Source: CAZSPL01 sp964608735
Lineage (GTDB): Bacteria; JAJVIF01; JAPKYR01; CAZSPL01
NCBI GenBank assembly: GCA_964608735.1
Contig: CAZSPL010000109.1
Span: forward strand, 1 to 12,538
Direction: 5' to 3'
DNA length: 12,538 bases
The notes beneath the pieces are model-generated. The model made no database searches. It was not told the DNA's origin and saw nothing but the letters and a program-made list of their open reading frames with translations. Numbering within the stretch: the first letter of the stretch is position 1; every line of letters begins with the position of its first letter. Position numbers and translations under genes: made by a program. Below are positions 1 to 6,625 of the stretch, piece after piece.

Positions 1-43
1 TAATTAAAATCGGTCGCAGTCAAAACCAATATCGGTCATAAAG

Positions 44-2383
44 CTAATCTTCGACGAGGACGCCGTTGCGTCGGGCGAGATCGTAGTTGTCGCCGTCCAT
101 GGTGGACCATACGGAGTGGAAATCGCACTGGTCCATGTCGAGGATAACATCGGGGTCGATGTCATCGGTGTTGTCGTCGATCTCTTCGGGATCACCTATC
201 GCGGCGCCGTCGACAAATGTAACAAGGTAGATTGAACCCCCGGTTTCATAACCGAAGATTATCACTTCGAAGCCGAACTTCTGGCCGATGGAGATATGGT
301 TGTCGTTGATGGGTTGAGCGGATTCGACGACGACCTCCCACATCGGGTTATCGAAACTCGAATCGTCATGTGTATATACGAGTTGGTACATGCTTGTGCT
401 GGAATCGTAACGGGTATAGCAGATGTGGAACGTGTTTGTGGAAGTAATATAGAGCGAGGGTGATTTCACCTGGCTGATTCCGGGTTCGGCGGCATAAACA
501 ACCGTATCCCAGTTCCATGATTCATGCGGGGATGAATCAATCGAGCGCGAGAGTTTAATCTGTGTTTCGGTGTTATTGTAGTGCGCGAGCCATACCACGC
601 CTGTCGTGGTCTCGGCGGCCGAGCGGACGTGGCTGCAGTAGGCGCCGGTGGATACCGTGTATGTCGGATACATGGAAGAGTTATGCCATTCCCAGTAATC
701 GAGCGTATTCGGAGCGGTCGAGTGTTTCATTTCGATGTTTCCGACATCGTCATCGAAGCAGTAGATATAGCCGGTGGAATCCTGGAATACCTCAATGTCC
801 CTGAGCGGGTAGCTTACGAAGACGCCGCGGTTTGCGGTTCCCCACGGGTTGACGGTCCATACGACATAAACCCATCCGCTTCCGTTGGCATCCTGGTTGA
901 ACCCGCTGACGGAGTATGAGTCGTTCTGCGTGCCGCGGCAGATTTTGTTGCGGTCGGCGCGAAGGAGGACCTCGCCGCCGGAGTCGCCATAGTTGATGTA
1001 ATTGTATGTCACACCGTTGTCTGTCGATTTGAACATGGGGAAGACGGAGTCGATACCGTCCCACACTTCGTTCGTGTCAGTCATGGCCCATGTGAGGTAA
1101 ATTTCGTTGTCGTTTTCATCGACGATGCACGGGCTTATGTCGTCGAACTCCTGTGAAATGGGGTTGCTGTAGTAAGTGTGCGCGAACGTAGAGATCGTAT
1201 CGTATTCCCAGTGGTATCCGGCGGGGGATTCGCCCGCGACTTGTGCGGTGTATGTGAAATAGGCGGTGGTGTTTGTCCCGTTTATAAACCCGCCGAAATC
1301 GGCTTCGTCCGAAACGGCGCTGATTAGCAGGTCGATGGAGCCTTCCGCCGGGGTGGCCCCGATGATATCGATGCCGTATGTGGAATATCCCTCGCCGCCG
1401 CCCGCTGGTGCCGCGGTTTCGACCATGGCGAAGTTGGAGGGGGATTCGACGCGTATGGTGTTCATGTCGGCATCGAACCAGTCGTAGACATCGATGCTCA
1501 GAAGTAAATCGCCGCCGTTGTCGATGCCGTCGTTCCAGAGCGTGTTCTGGACTTCGGTGACGTTGATGAACCATGGCTCTGCGCGGTTGGCTGAAGGCGC
1601 GAAGTCATCGGGCGCGCTCCAGGGGGGGCTTCCGGTGGGGAACACCCAAGAAGCGTCGACCGCATAGTTGAAGATGAGGCCGTCGTCGCCCATCTCGATT
1701 GTGTAGTGTCGGACATTTTTCTGCCCGGCGCTGAACATGCCGCGGTTTTCGAGTGTGACATCGGTCAGCGGGGCGTCGGGGTCGTCGAGGTCGTCGCAGA
1801 AATATTTACAGCCGTTGAGCGTGGCGGAGAAATCGGCGAACGAATCGGGCGCGCCGAGGAGGCCGTCGGTGTAGCCGAAAATGGTTCCGTTGGACGGGAA
1901 CTCGGCGGGATTCCACCACCGGGAGTATGCATCGGGATTGAGCAGGCGTGTATCGTTCGCGCCGGGCATGAGGAGTCCGGCATCGGAGAATCCCGATACC
2001 GAGCCGTTGGAAATGAAGATACCGCAAACATCGAAGCCGGTGAATTCGGTGAGCCCGAGGAATGGGTGCCTGAGGCCGATGTCGGCATCGATGATGTTGC
2101 CGTTGAAATGAAGGGTTTCAAGTGTAAGGTTGACGAGTACAGGCGGTTCGAGGAACGGGAGGGCGTTGAGATGGAATCCCGCCGCGCGCAAGGGGGCGAA
2201 TTCCATGGTTTCGGCGGATGGATCGATAACCACCTGGTAGAGTCCCCACAGTGAGTGGGTCATTGCGGTGGTACGTTCGCCCGTGGAAAGCGGCTGGGCG
2301 TCGGGGGCGGATGGAGAGCCGCCGCCGGAGCATCCGAACGCAAGGAGGAGCATCGCGAATAAGGCGATTGTTAGATAACGCAT
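44..2383 (-). CDS. Large secreted lipoprotein with beta-propeller-like C-terminal half (paralogue A)
   Basis: A 779-residue protein with a type II signal peptide: short basic start, hydrophobic residues 4-16, lipobox Ala-Phe-Gly-Cys18 followed by Ser. If Lol rules apply, Ser at +2 favours the outer membrane. Start ATG 2383-2381 is supported by CGAGG (2390-2394) six bases upstream. Residues about 43-245 form a domain shared with paralogues B and C, with landmarks HSLWG (43-47), FHLNALPFLEPP, an FTGFDV stretch, RWWNP, TLNG and LIFNYAVDA. The C-terminal half, after about residue 395, has recurring beta-strand units (for example YIYCFDDD, FHICYTR) typical of beta-propeller or BNR-like folds, and ends with an Asp-rich EEIDDNTDDIDPD motif also present in B. 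Cys120 and Cys196 are conserved with B. I see no catalytic motif and do not recognise a named family. The function is unknown; a surface or periplasmic binding role is a guess. No clear terminator is visible in the 43 bases downstream. Confidence 0.85.
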   Translation of the reverse strand: MRYLTIALFAMLLLAFGCSGGGSPSAPDAQPLSTGERTTAMTHSLWGLYQVVIDPSAETMEFAPLRAAGFHLNALPFLEPPVLVNLTLETLHFNGNIIDADIGLRHPFLGLTEFTGFDVCGIFISNGSVSGFSDAGLLMPGANDTRLLNPDAYSRWWNPAEFPSNGTIFGYTDGLLGAPDSFADFSATLNGCKYFCDDLDDPDAPLTDVTLENRGMFSAGQKNVRHYTIEMGDDGLIFNYAVDASWVFPTGSPPWSAPDDFAPSANRAEPWFINVTEVQNTLWNDGIDNGGDLLLSIDVYDWFDADMNTIRVESPSNFAMVETAAPAGGGEGYSTYGIDIIGATPAEGSIDLLISAVSDEADFGGFINGTNTTAYFTYTAQVAGESPAGYHWEYDTISTFAHTYYSNPISQEFDDISPCIVDENDNEIYLTWAMTDTNEVWDGIDSVFPMFKSTDNGVTYNYINYGDSGGEVLLRADRNKICRGTQNDSYSVSGFNQDANGSGWVYVVWTVNPWGTANRGVFVSYPLRDIEVFQDSTGYIYCFDDDVGNIEMKHSTAPNTLDYWEWHNSSMYPTYTVSTGAYCSHVRSAAETTTGVVWLAHYNNTETQIKLSRSIDSSPHESWNWDTVVYAAEPGISQVKSPSLYITSTNTFHICYTRYDSSTSMYQLVYTHDDSSFDNPMWEVVVESAQPINDNHISIGQKFGFEVIIFGYETGGSIYLVTFVDGAAIGDPEEIDDNTDDIDPDVILDMDQCDFHSVWSTMDGDNYDLARRNGVLVED

Positions 2384-2451
2384 ATTGAACCTCGTTAAAT
2401 GTATTCAATTCCTTTGATGCAGTGTGCCGGGATTTTTATCAGTCATGGTAT

Positions 2452-2562
2452 GGGGACAGGCCGTTTCGAGAGCCCGGTTTTGGGAAGGAATAGGATACGT
2501 TTGCGTAGTTTCATGCTTTCGTGCTTCGGGGCCTGTCCCCGGCGGCTTTCATGGGGACAGGC
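2452..2562. repeat. Foldback repeat with GGGGACAGGCC ends (copy 1)
   Basis: The core is 89 bp (2452-2540), starting GGGGACAGGCC and ending in the exact inverse GGCCTGTCCCC. A third half-site, GGGGACAGGC, lies at 2553-2562 and could pair with 2531-2540 as a 10-bp stem with a 12-base loop. This half-site sits just before the stop codon of the AsmA-like gene (2565-2567). The core matches 8700-8790 in the same orientation: both begin GGGGACAGGCCGTTTC and end GCTT, then CGGGG or TGGGG, then CCTGTCCCC. The middle is diverged. The pattern resembles REP/REPIN sequences mobilised by REP-associated tyrosine transposases, but no transposase gene is in the window. It could also act as a weak transcription stop between the AsmA-like gene and lipoprotein A, although it lacks a T-run. 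Confidence 0.75.
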
Positions 2563-2564
2563 TT

Positions 2565-4136
2565 TTAGTTGTCTTCCGCGGGGGCGGGTTTGAGCCAGTC
2601 GAATAAGGATTTCTCGTCCTCCTTGAAGAAATCGATGATATTCATGGGCATGTCGGCATCGAATTTCGGCTTCATTAAATTTCCCTTTAACGTGAAGTCG
2701 AGGATGATATTTCCGCTGAAGCCGGAGATAATCCCCGCCCATCTCCTGAGGGAGGGGATATCGGTGGCGCGTTTGCGCGGGAATTTCATCTGCCCCTTGA
2801 GGTCGAGGTCGGTTTTGGAATCGATGGTGCCGCGCGCGACGATGCTGAGGTCATCGCCGTCAAGATAGATATCGCGTATGGACAACCTGCCGTGTGCCGC
2901 TTCGAAATCGACGCGCAACGCATCGTAGGAGAGCCTTTCGACGGAGCCGGAGTAGTAGGAGCCGAACGGCGAGCGGTATGTGCCGCCCATCGATACGAAA
3001 TAGCCCTCCGCGAGAAACGACTCTGCATCGGCGAACTCGCCATAGCCCTCGAAATGCCCCTGGAAATCGCCGGATGTTTCCTGGAAATAGAGCCCCACCT
3101 GTTCGATATAGCTGTTGACATCGACACCGGCGAAGTCTATCGCGAATTTGAATCCCGGCCTCGGAAAACTGAACCGCGCCTCGGCATCGAGGTTGACGGT
3201 TCCGCCGTAGGCTTCGGCCTTGCATCCGGTGAGTTTCAGCACGCTCTTCGAATAGGAGAACGGGATGCTCGCCGTATTCAGGTTGAGGTTTATCAGTCGC
3301 CCGGCGCTAAGGTCGATGTTGCCTTCGACGGCGAGTTCATCGAAAAGCCCGCGAATCTTTACAGTGCACGACGCCGTACCCCTGGGAAGCATCTCGCGCG
3401 GCGCGCCTGGGATGGCGGCGCTGAGGAGCTCAGAGATATCGAGAAGGCTGACGCGCCCACCCGAGATTTCAATCTCCATGCTTTTCGTGGCGAACGGGTC
3501 GACCCATCCCGACACCTTCACTTCATCTTTGGCGAACATCGGCTTCCCGGTGAATGAATCTATCTTGATAATGCCGGTGCGTGTTAGCGAACCATGGGAT
3601 TCCACTTCCCGTATCTCGGCCTGTACGGGCGGGGCATTTTTAACGTGATAGTTGAAATAAACAGAGCCCCTGGTAAGTTCGAGTTTGACATCGCGCGGCA
3701 GGTCGAGCGGGCCGGATTTCGCGCCCCCCTGCGCGGCGTAGATGGAAAATGACGGAAGCACGAGCTTGCCGTTTTCATCGATGGTGAAGAACAGGTCGAA
3801 ATCATCGGCGGTTATCTTCTTCGGAAACGGCCGTAACCGCAGGAGCGAACTTAGCGAGATGTCGATATCGATATTGCTTGCGCGAAGGAGCCGCTGGTCG
3901 GTGGGGTCATCGGACGGGAAGATGACGATATCGCGCGCGGTAAGCCCGAAGAACAACTCGCCGGTGACCGAGCCTACCTCGGCTTTGCCGCCGGTTTCGG
4001 TGCGAATCATCTCGGCGATTTTTTCGGGATTCCCCTTGAGCCACAGGTAGAAGATGATGTCCGCGACGATGACGAGAATCACCAGGACAACAATCAGTCC
4101 GACGATGTATCTGAATATCCTGTCGAGTATTTTCAT
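2565..4136 (-). CDS. AsmA/TamB-like inner-membrane-anchored envelope protein
   Basis: A 523-residue protein with an N-terminal membrane anchor (residues about 9-31). A long periplasmic region rich in alternating beta-strand sequence follows. The start of that region (residues about 50-72, VGSVTGELFFGLTARDI) is the usual AsmA/TamB/YhdP opening. The end (GNIILDFTLKGNLMKPKFDA) matches the usual AsmA-like C-terminal repeat, in which a strand is followed by 'GxLxxPKF'. Proteins of this superfamily form lipid-transfer or envelope-assembly bridges. The specific role here is inferred and cannot be narrowed. The gene lies 120 bp downstream of the flagellin on the same strand. Start ATG 4136-4134 has no visible Shine-Dalgarno site; a TAGAAT sequence lies only nine bases upstream, so the message may be leaderless. 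At about 520 residues it is in the size range of AsmA and far shorter than TamB or YhdP. Confidence 0.8.
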   Translation of the reverse strand: MKILDRIFRYIVGLIVVLVILVIVADIIFYLWLKGNPEKIAEMIRTETGGKAEVGSVTGELFFGLTARDIVIFPSDDPTDQRLLRASNIDIDISLSSLLRLRPFPKKITADDFDLFFTIDENGKLVLPSFSIYAAQGGAKSGPLDLPRDVKLELTRGSVYFNYHVKNAPPVQAEIREVESHGSLTRTGIIKIDSFTGKPMFAKDEVKVSGWVDPFATKSMEIEISGGRVSLLDISELLSAAIPGAPREMLPRGTASCTVKIRGLFDELAVEGNIDLSAGRLINLNLNTASIPFSYSKSVLKLTGCKAEAYGGTVNLDAEARFSFPRPGFKFAIDFAGVDVNSYIEQVGLYFQETSGDFQGHFEGYGEFADAESFLAEGYFVSMGGTYRSPFGSYYSGSVERLSYDALRVDFEAAHGRLSIRDIYLDGDDLSIVARGTIDSKTDLDLKGQMKFPRKRATDIPSLRRWAGIISGFSGNIILDFTLKGNLMKPKFDADMPMNIIDFFKEDEKSLFDWLKPAPAEDN

Positions 4137-4145
4137 TAACAGAAG

Positions 4146-4155
4146 ATTCTACCGC
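4146..4155 (-). promoter_or_regulatory. Candidate -10 region GCGGTAGAAT upstream of the AsmA-like gene
   Basis: Read on the minus strand this is GCGGTAGAAT. TAGAAT matches the TATAAT consensus at five of six bases, and TCCACA lies 17 bases further upstream as a weak -35. The same ten bases occur upstream of the protease gene (5929-5938). If TAGAAT is the -10 element, transcription would begin at or next to the ATG, consistent with the missing ribosome binding site. Confidence 0.35.
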
Positions 4156-4169
4156 ACTTAATCGAGTTT

Positions 4170-4184
4170 GTGGATTAAATCCAC
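4170..4184. promoter_or_regulatory. Perfect palindrome, operator-like
   Basis: GTGGATT-A-AATCCAC is a 7-bp perfect inverted repeat with one central base. It sits 33 bp upstream of the AsmA-like start codon and overlaps the expected -35 position of the candidate promoter. The form fits a dimeric repressor or activator site, but no regulator is known. Confidence 0.35.
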
Positions 4185-4256
4185 CTCCCCGGCACCGGAT
4201 TGTATGCTTTCAAGTTTACGGATTGTCATCCTTGCGGCGCGTCGCACGGAGGGCGC

Positions 4257-5072
4257 CTATTCAAACAGGCTGCTCATGAGGCTTCCTTCGAGGTTCATGA
4301 CCTGTTTTGCGACAAGCATCTGCGCCTGGAGGCGTGTCATGGCGCTTGTGGCGTTCATCATTTCCTCGGCGATGTTTGCGTCGCGCAATTCGCTGAGCGA
4401 GCTTGTCGTGTTGAGGCGGGCTTCGGAGAGGTAATCGATCGCCGATGTGAGCCGGTTTTCATAAGAGCCGAAATCGGAGCGCACGGTGAGCACATTGTCG
4501 AGGGCGCCGGACGCCGATGTGATTCCTGCTTCGGCGCCCGCCTGGGAGGTGACATCGAGGCCGGCGATGCCGAGTGATTCGAGCGACATGGCGGGGAAAT
4601 TCATCTCGAGGGTCGCTCCGGCATTGGGGCCGATTTGCAGCGTCTCGGTGTGGCCATCGAAGAGGCTCTTCGTGTTGAACTGCGCGGATTCGAAATTGCT
4701 CGAAATGTTCTCCTTGAGGGAGTCGATTTCCTGCTGTATGGCTGCGCGGTCGTTCGATGTGAGGGTGCCGTTGGCGGCCTGTACGCTGAGCTCGCGTATG
4801 CGCTGGACATCGTCGGTCACGCCCGAGAGATATCCTTCGGCGGTACGCGCCATGTGAATACCCATCTGGGCGTTCTGCTCGGACTGAGCCATGGCGCGCA
4901 TCTGCGCTTCGAGACGCTCGGCCATGGTGAAGCCGGCGGGGTCGTCGGATGCGGAATTTATGCGTCGTCCCGACGCGAGTTTCTCGAACGCCTGCATGAC
5001 ATCGAGCTCGGTCTGGCGCATCTGGTTGGTGAGGATACCGCTCAAGAAATTGGAGATATTGTTAATCGCCAT
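4257..5072 (-). CDS. fliC: Flagellin, short form
   Basis: A 271-residue flagellin, the filament subunit exported through the flagellar type III apparatus, without a cleaved signal peptide. The N-terminal D0/D1 domain covers residues about 4-140, with the family hallmarks LASGRRINSASDDPAG (32-47), TAEGYL (77-82) and the core helix segment VQRIRELSVQAANGT (89-103). The last of these matches the segment known in Salmonella flagellin as the TLR5-binding surface. The C-terminal D1/D0 domain covers about 186-271, with the ENRL, ELRDANIAEEM and AQMLVAKQ stretches. Only about 45 residues lie between them, so the variable D2/D3 domains are absent. The end (VMNLEGSLMSSLFE) differs from the usual QANQxPQxVLxLL tail. 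Start ATG 5072 has a strong AAGGAGG (5087-5081) eight bases upstream. No other flagellar gene is in the window. FlgL is less likely because both flagellin domains match well. Confidence 0.93.
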   Translation of the reverse strand: MAINNISNFLSGILTNQMRQTELDVMQAFEKLASGRRINSASDDPAGFTMAERLEAQMRAMAQSEQNAQMGIHMARTAEGYLSGVTDDVQRIRELSVQAANGTLTSNDRAAIQQEIDSLKENISSNFESAQFNTKSLFDGHTETLQIGPNAGATLEMNFPAMSLESLGIAGLDVTSQAGAEAGITSASGALDNVLTVRSDFGSYENRLTSAIDYLSEARLNTTSSLSELRDANIAEEMMNATSAMTRLQAQMLVAKQVMNLEGSLMSSLFE

Positions 5073-5087
5073 GAGGATGTCCTCCTT
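5073..5087 (-). promoter_or_regulatory. Flagellin ribosome binding site within a small inverted repeat
   Basis: On the minus strand AAGGAGG (5087-5081) precedes the ATG, and the stretch GAGGACATCCTC (5084-5073) can form a four-bp GAGG/CCTC stem with loop ACAT. Pairing would partly hide the Shine-Dalgarno bases, so a translational control role is possible but the helix is weak. Confidence 0.4.
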
Positions 5088-5140
5088 GACATCGCGTCCC
5101 GGTATAGCTCCGTCGTCCGGGCATCACCCATTTGATACAT

Positions 5141-5172
5141 ATTAATATCCACTATTAATGCGGATTTGTAAA
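5141..5172 (-). promoter_or_regulatory. Candidate flagellin promoter overlapped by an inverted repeat
   Basis: On the minus strand TTTACA (5172-5167) and GATATT (5149-5144) are 17 bases apart, a plausible though imperfect sigma-70-type pair. A perfect 7-bp inverted repeat, ATTAATA (5141-5147), five bases TCCAC, then TATTAAT (5153-5159), covers the -10 element and part of the spacer, as expected of a repressor operator. I found no convincing sigma-28 or sigma-54 promoter in the 121-bp gap, which is unusual for a flagellin gene. Confidence 0.35.
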
Positions 5173-5193
5173 GGGGGAGGGAGTTTTCGGGTG

Positions 5194-5910
5194 TTATTTC
5201 AGGTATTCTGGGAAGAGCTCGACGATTTTTTCGATGGACAGGGCGTAATTGATGCCCTGCATCGGGGCGTCATTCTCGTCGTGCTGCGACCAGGTGCATA
5301 TGCCGACCACTCCGCCCGTGTTGGCATCGTAAAGAGGCCCGCCCGAGGAGCCGTTGGTGATGTATGCATCGGTCTGGATGATGAGCGGGATGCCCAGTTC
5401 ATCGCGGCCGATGCGGCTGACGATTCCCGAGGTCACGGTCATGTCGCGGGCGTCGACCCCGGGGGAATCGGGGTATCCCATGGTCAGCACCATATCGCCC
5501 TGCCGGACTTTGAACGGGGTCAACGGGATCGGGGTGAAGCCGTCGCCCTTCAGCCTGAGGAGCGCGACGTCGAAATCGCTGTTGCTGGCCACGAGCTCGG
5601 CATCGGCGCGCTGGTCGGAGTATGCGCGGTCGAACCGGGTGTAGATATTCTCCGCATCCTTTACGACATGAAGGTTTGTCAGTACGAGGCCGTCGGTGGA
5701 GATTATGAAGCCGGAGCCCTGGTTGAAAGCCCTGTCATTTTTAACGGCCCACACGCTTACGACCGACGGGCGCGACGAATCGATGATCTCCGGTTTCGTG
5801 GGGGGGACGGAGAGGTTCTGCATCTCGCGGGCGGAGAATAGCGTGAACCCCACGACTATCAGCATGGCCATCAAGAGAATTATCGCTATCCGTAAGTAGA
5901 TGAAACGCAT
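5194..5910 (-). CDS. Membrane-anchored trypsin-like serine protease (HtrA/DegP type, no PDZ)
   Basis: A 238-residue protein with an uncleaved signal anchor (residues about 7-25) and an S1C-type protease domain facing the periplasm. The catalytic triad is visible: His81 in LTNLHVV, Asp114 in SDFDVALLRL, and Ser189 in ITNGSSGGPL, where the usual GNSGGP reads GSSGGP. The oxyanion and specificity stretch GYP and the IQTDAYI segment are typical of HtrA. The protein ends just after the protease domain (NYALSIEKIVELFPEYLK), so the PDZ domain of DegP/DegS is missing and the protein is shorter than most family members. Start ATG 5910-5908 has a weak GGTGA (5919-5915) upstream. It is divergent from the ECF sigma factor gene and lies 121 bp upstream of the flagellin. 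A role in envelope protein quality control or cleavage of a membrane protein is inferred from the family and context. Confidence 0.9.
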   Translation of the reverse strand: MRFIYLRIAIILLMAMLIVVGFTLFSAREMQNLSVPPTKPEIIDSSRPSVVSVWAVKNDRAFNQGSGFIISTDGLVLTNLHVVKDAENIYTRFDRAYSDQRADAELVASNSDFDVALLRLKGDGFTPIPLTPFKVRQGDMVLTMGYPDSPGVDARDMTVTSGIVSRIGRDELGIPLIIQTDAYITNGSSGGPLYDANTGGVVGICTWSQHDENDAPMQGINYALSIEKIVELFPEYLK

Positions 5911-5928
5911 TGCTTCACCGGGATGTAT

Positions 5929-5938
5929 ATTCTACCGC
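5929..5938 (-). promoter_or_regulatory. GCGGTAGAAT motif upstream of the protease
   Basis: These ten bases (minus strand) are identical to those at 4146-4155 upstream of the AsmA-like gene. An eight-base part, GGTAGAAT, recurs on the minus strand at 8676-8683. It could be a -10 element or a shared regulatory site. It lies 18 bases before the protease ATG. Confidence 0.3.
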
Positions 5939-5944
5939 CTTTGA

Positions 5945-5974
5945 ATCATAGAAAAAAATTGAAAAAATCGCCAA
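5945..5974 (-). promoter_or_regulatory. Candidate sigma-70 promoter for the protease
   Basis: On the minus strand TTGGCG (5974-5969) and TATGAT (5950-5945) are separated by 18 T-rich bases. The -10 matches at five of six positions and the -35 at four. The predicted start of transcription would give a leader of about 28 bases. Confidence 0.4.
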
Positions 5975-5978
5975 TAAT

Positions 5979-6008
5979 TGATACCCGGACGGCTATTTCC
6001 GTGTCTAT
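5979..6008 (+). promoter_or_regulatory. Candidate ECF-type autoregulated promoter
   Basis: TGATACC (5979-5985) followed 17 bases later by GTCTAT (6003-6008) resembles the TGAACC...CGTCTA pattern typical of ECF sigma promoters. ECF genes commonly activate themselves. It sits about 70 bp before the sigma factor start and back-to-back with the protease promoter, so one short region could serve both genes. The assignment rests on pattern only. Confidence 0.3.
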
Positions 6009-6077
6009 GATAGTGCACCCGGTAATGCGGCGGCATGGCGGCTGGTTCCGGTAAATTACGTGAGCGAAGGATAGGCG

Positions 6078-6623
6078 ATGGAACTTCAGGATTCACGGAA
6101 TGAATATTTTATGAAACTGTATGAGCCACATCACGCCTCGGCGCTGGCATACGCGCGGAGGCTCGCAGAGAACGACTCCGACGCGCGTGACCTTCTTCAC
6201 GACGCGCTGGAGAACGCCATAAAGGCATTCAGTTCGCTTCGGAAGGCCGACAGTTTCAAGCCCTGGCTTTTCAGGATAGTACGGAATAATCATCTTAACA
6301 GGGCGCGCAGGCAGAAGATATCGAAGAAATTCGAGTTTTACGCGGTACCTGAGAGTACCGGGGGTCTCGACGACCGGGCAGCCGAGAGGGCGAAGTTGAG
6401 CAGCGCGATGAGCGTGCTTTCGCCCGAGGAGCGGGAAGCGTTGCTGCTGTTCGAGGTCGAGGGATTCCAGATAAAAGAAATCGCGAAGCTCCAGAGACGG
6501 GCTGTGCAGACAATAAAATACCGCCTGAGGCAGGCTCGGGATAAGCTCCGGACGGCCTATTTTTCAGACACCCCTCCGCCAGCGGGGAGAGCCGTACCGG
6601 TCCGCGATAACCGAGGAGGATAG
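6078..6623 (+). CDS. ECF-family RNA polymerase sigma factor
   Basis: A 181-residue sigma-70 family protein with only regions 2 and 4, as in extracytoplasmic-function sigma factors. Region 2 spans about residues 11-80, with the DARDLLHDALENAIKAF core-binding helix (35-51) and the -10-recognition helix ending FKPWLFRIVRNNHLNRARR (60-78). Region 4 spans about 112-160 and starts LSPEEREALLLFEVEGF, followed by the -35-reading helix-turn-helix EIAKLQRRAVQTIKYRLRQARDKLR. About 20 residues of proline- and arginine-rich tail follow. Start ATG 6078 is supported by GAAGGA (6066-6071) six bases upstream. The stop is only two bases before the next gene, so the sigma factor and anti-sigma factor should be co-transcribed and translationally coupled. 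It presumably drives genes in response to a signal sensed by the partner; its targets are unknown. Confidence 0.93.
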   Translation: MELQDSRNEYFMKLYEPHHASALAYARRLAENDSDARDLLHDALENAIKAFSSLRKADSFKPWLFRIVRNNHLNRARRQKISKKFEFYAVPESTGGLDDRAAERAKLSSAMSVLSPEEREALLLFEVEGFQIKEIAKLQRRAVQTIKYRLRQARDKLRTAYFSDTPPPAGRAVPVRDNRGG

Positions 6624-6625
6624 CC

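Noticed and set aside
1706..2254. 182-residue plus-strand open frame inside lipoprotein A
   Set aside because: It is antisense to the most conserved part of A, which is shared with B and C at protein level, so the minus strand is coding. The plus frame is a by-product.
2892..3557. 221-residue plus-strand open frame inside the AsmA-like gene
   Set aside because: It is antisense to a coherent AsmA-like protein and has no recognisable domain or start signal.
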